From positions 1 to 64,000 of the forward strand of contig CAZBUJ010000009.1 in NCBI GenBank assembly GCA_964495075.1: a DNA stretch of 64,000 nt. Direction: 5' to 3'. The position numbers and the translations under genes were made by a program. Within the stretch, counting starts at the first letter, position 1. Every line of letters begins with the position of its first letter. The DNA comes from JAFGJQ01 sp964495075 (lineage in GTDB: Bacteria; Planctomycetota; Phycisphaerae; UBA1845). Under the pieces are notes generated by a model. The model saw only the letters and a program-made list of their open reading frames with translations. It was not told the DNA's origin and searched no databases. This document shows positions 62,299 to 64,000 of this stretch, piece by piece.

Positions 62299-64000
62299 AT
62301 GAGAGTCATCCTGGGGATCCAGGAGGCCCACGACGCCTCGGCCGCCGTGATGGCAGATGGAAAGATCATCGCCGGCGCGCAGGAAGAACGTTTCACCGGC
62401 CTCAAAGGCGACTACGGATTCCCCCAGCACGCCATCGGCGCCTGTCTGAAAGAGGTCGGACTGTCCACGGCGGACGTGGACGAAGTGGTGCTCGCGTCAC
62501 ACACGTGGAACCCGGTCCTGACCAAGATCAAGCGCAACGCTAATTTCTCCGTGGCCGACTGGGTCAAGGAGCAGCGCGACTACTGGAGGCCCCGGTTCTA
62601 CGAGGAGAAGAGCCCGGTCTACTACGACGTGTTCAAGGCCCGCGACGACTTCCGGTACGACGACACCTATCCCATGGATCACCTCCTACAGGGGTACATG
62701 GACCCGCTGGAGATGGAGGAGCTGAGGGGCTTGCGGGTCGCCGTGGCCGCCGAGCGGCTCGGGCTGTCACCCACCAAGATCCGCACGGTGACCCACGAGG
62801 ACTGCCACAAGTTCTACGCGTACTTCGGGTCGCCGATCCGCCACAAGGCGTTGGTGCTGACCGCGGAGGGGTGCGGCGACTACTCGAACGGCACCGTCTC
62901 CGTGTTCACCCCGAACGAGCATGCCGAGTTGGCGTCGATGAAGGACAACCATCTCGGCCACGTGTACCAGTACGTCACGCTGCTGCTGGGCATGAAGCCG
63001 GTGCAGCACGAGTACAAGGTAATGGGGCTCGCCGCCTACGCCAACGACCGTGAACGGCAGCGCAGTTACAGGGTCTTCGAGAACGTGCTGAAGGTGGACG
63101 GCCTGAAGATCGGCTTCGATTGCCGCCCGCCGGACCTTTACTTCCACTTCCGCGACGCCCTGGAAGGGCACCGGTTCGACGGGATCGCCGGGGCGGCCCA
63201 GGAGTTCCTCGAGCGGGTCCTCTGCCAGTGGGTGACCAACTGTGTGAAGCATACCGGGTTGCGGCAGGTGGTGTTCGCGGGCGGCGTGGCCCAGAACATC
63301 AAGGGCTGCAAGGTGATGGCCGAGCAGGCGTGCGTGGACAATCTCTACGTGTGCCCGTCCGCGGGTGACACCACCCTGCCCATCGGAGCGTGCTACGCCG
63401 CCATGTGGGAGCACCTCGAACGGACGGGTGGCGATTTCAGCATGATCCAGCCGTTGGAGCACGTGTATCTCGGGCCGTCGTTCTCCCGCGAAGAGATGCG
63501 GCGCGGCTTGCAGCGGGCCGACCTCGGGCCGGGTTTCTCCGTCACCGAAGGCGTGGGTCCCGAGCGGATCGCCCTATTGCTGGCCGACGGCAAGATCATC
63601 GCCCGCTGTGCCGGCCGGATGGAGTACGGCATGCGGGCCCTGGGCAACCGGTCGATCCTGGCCGACCCGCGTCGCCCGGACACCGTGCGGCGGATCAACG
63701 ACGCGATCAAGTACCGCGATTTTTGGATGCCGTTCTCGCCGACGATCCTCGACCGGCGGGCGTCGGAGTACCTCCACAATCCGAAGGGACTGCGGAGCCC
63801 GCACATGACCCTGGCGTTCGACAGCACGGACCTCGCCCGGCGGGAATTGATTGCGGCCCTCCATCCGGGTGATTTCACCGGTCGACCGCAGATCCTCGAG
63901 CGGCACGTGAACCCGGAGTACTACGAGCTGATCCAGGCGTTCGAGAGGGTCACCGGCGTCGGGGCGCTGCTCAACACGAGCTTCAACCTGCATGGCGACC
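62299..64000 (+). CDS. NodU/CmcH-type carbamoyltransferase, 3' end outside the window
   Basis: At least 567 residues, open at the window end. The ATG at 62299 has GGAGGA about 7 nt upstream. MRVILGIQEAHDASAAVM and IIAGAQEERFTGLK begin the YrdC/Kae1-like fold; VTHEDCHKFYAYF is a variant of the HHxxHA metal motif; QHEYKVMGLAAYAN and VVFAGGVAQNIKGC follow; CAGRMEYGMRALGNRSILAD near 435-455 is the diagnostic carbamoyltransferase motif; LLNTSFNLHGD marks the last few residues visible. The family transfers carbamoyl from carbamoyl phosphate to sugar hydroxyls (NodU, nebramycin TobZ) or other acceptors. It is the last visible gene of the nonulosonate operon and probably decorates the same glycan. 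Confidence 0.92.
   Translation, partial: MRVILGIQEAHDASAAVMADGKIIAGAQEERFTGLKGDYGFPQHAIGACLKEVGLSTADVDEVVLASHTWNPVLTKIKRNANFSVADWVKEQRDYWRPRFYEEKSPVYYDVFKARDDFRYDDTYPMDHLLQGYMDPLEMEELRGLRVAVAAERLGLSPTKIRTVTHEDCHKFYAYFGSPIRHKALVLTAEGCGDYSNGTVSVFTPNEHAELASMKDNHLGHVYQYVTLLLGMKPVQHEYKVMGLAAYANDRERQRSYRVFENVLKVDGLKIGFDCRPPDLYFHFRDALEGHRFDGIAGAAQEFLERVLCQWVTNCVKHTGLRQVVFAGGVAQNIKGCKVMAEQACVDNLYVCPSAGDTTLPIGACYAAMWEHLERTGGDFSMIQPLEHVYLGPSFSREEMRRGLQRADLGPGFSVTEGVGPERIALLLADGKIIARCAGRMEYGMRALGNRSILADPRRPDTVRRINDAIKYRDFWMPFSPTILDRRASEYLHNPKGLRSPHMTLAFDSTDLARRELIAALHPGDFTGRPQILERHVNPEYYELIQAFERVTGVGALLNTSFNLHGD

Noticed and set aside
1..64000. CRISPR arrays, insertion sequences, integrases and phage genes
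   Set aside because: No regularly spaced repeats, transposase or integrase motifs were seen, and the partial tRNA at the left edge has no adjacent integrase or duplicated 3' end in the window.

Overview
The window is GC-rich DNA from a Gram-negative bacterium. An outer-membrane-type barrel protein, lipoproteins and a KdsB-type CMP-sugar synthetase support the Gram-negative reading. Many GTG and TTG starts, very long soluble PAS/GAF histidine kinases and a B12-dependent ribonucleotide reductase suggest a planctomycete-like lineage, but I cannot prove that from the sequence. I see no insertion sequence, phage or CRISPR array. The window opens inside a tRNA-Ser(GGA) gene and closes inside a carbamoyltransferase gene.

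Sensory region (1-18200 and 30900-36240). Two minus-strand two-component operons lie here: V4R sensor plus hybrid kinase (3364-1116), and a 1529-aa GAF/PAS kinase, a receiver-kinase-receiver hybrid and a NarL-type regulator joined by 4-nt overlaps (10993-3688). Two more NarL-type regulators follow on the plus strand (11894 and 35601). The second has an intact 1346-aa multi-PAS kinase upstream. The first keeps only the receiver tail of a lost kinase. A 1026-aa chemoreceptor with a tandemly duplicated sensor module, a small secreted protein and a barrel protein complete this part.

Decayed genes are scattered through the first 20 kb: a chemoreceptor start, a kinase tail, an MtfA-like (M90) peptidase and a DevC/FtsX-like ABC permease. 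The last two clearly, and the first perhaps, look like genes that lost an internal segment. A bipartite repeat with the palindrome TTGATCGATCAA sits about 170-200 nt upstream of two of the sensory loci.

Housekeeping and stress block (19200-30120): a DUF4203-like membrane protein, a DUF1003 protein, an MFS exporter, a short class II ribonucleotide reductase, an MntH-type metal transporter next to a tandem universal stress protein, two exported proteins, and a TerC protein with a PGPGW-type C-terminus.

Surface-glycan locus (36400-64000). A minus-strand operon (45054-36409) encodes an HMGL-type aldolase fused to a GT42/MptE-like domain, an LdpA-like iron-sulphur protein, a HAD phosphatase, a B12-radical SAM enzyme, an HpcH/HpaI aldolase, a KdsB-like cytidylyltransferase and a glycosyltransferase-like protein. 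Divergent from it are two GT4 glycosyltransferases. After another divergent gene comes a tight plus-strand operon (50900 to beyond 64000): SpsF-like cytidylyltransferase, Gfo/Idh oxidoreductase, DegT aminotransferase, epimerase, formyltransferase, NeuB/SpsE-like synthase, second formyltransferase, NodB deacetylase, AsnB-type amidotransferase, two methyltransferases and a carbamoyltransferase. The most economical reading is synthesis, CMP activation and decoration (N-formyl, amide, methyl, carbamoyl) of a nonulosonic acid for a surface polysaccharide or glycoprotein. A second, aldolase-based 2-keto-3-deoxy sugar branch with its own cytidylyltransferase lies next to it. That two-branch arrangement is the most interesting feature of the window.
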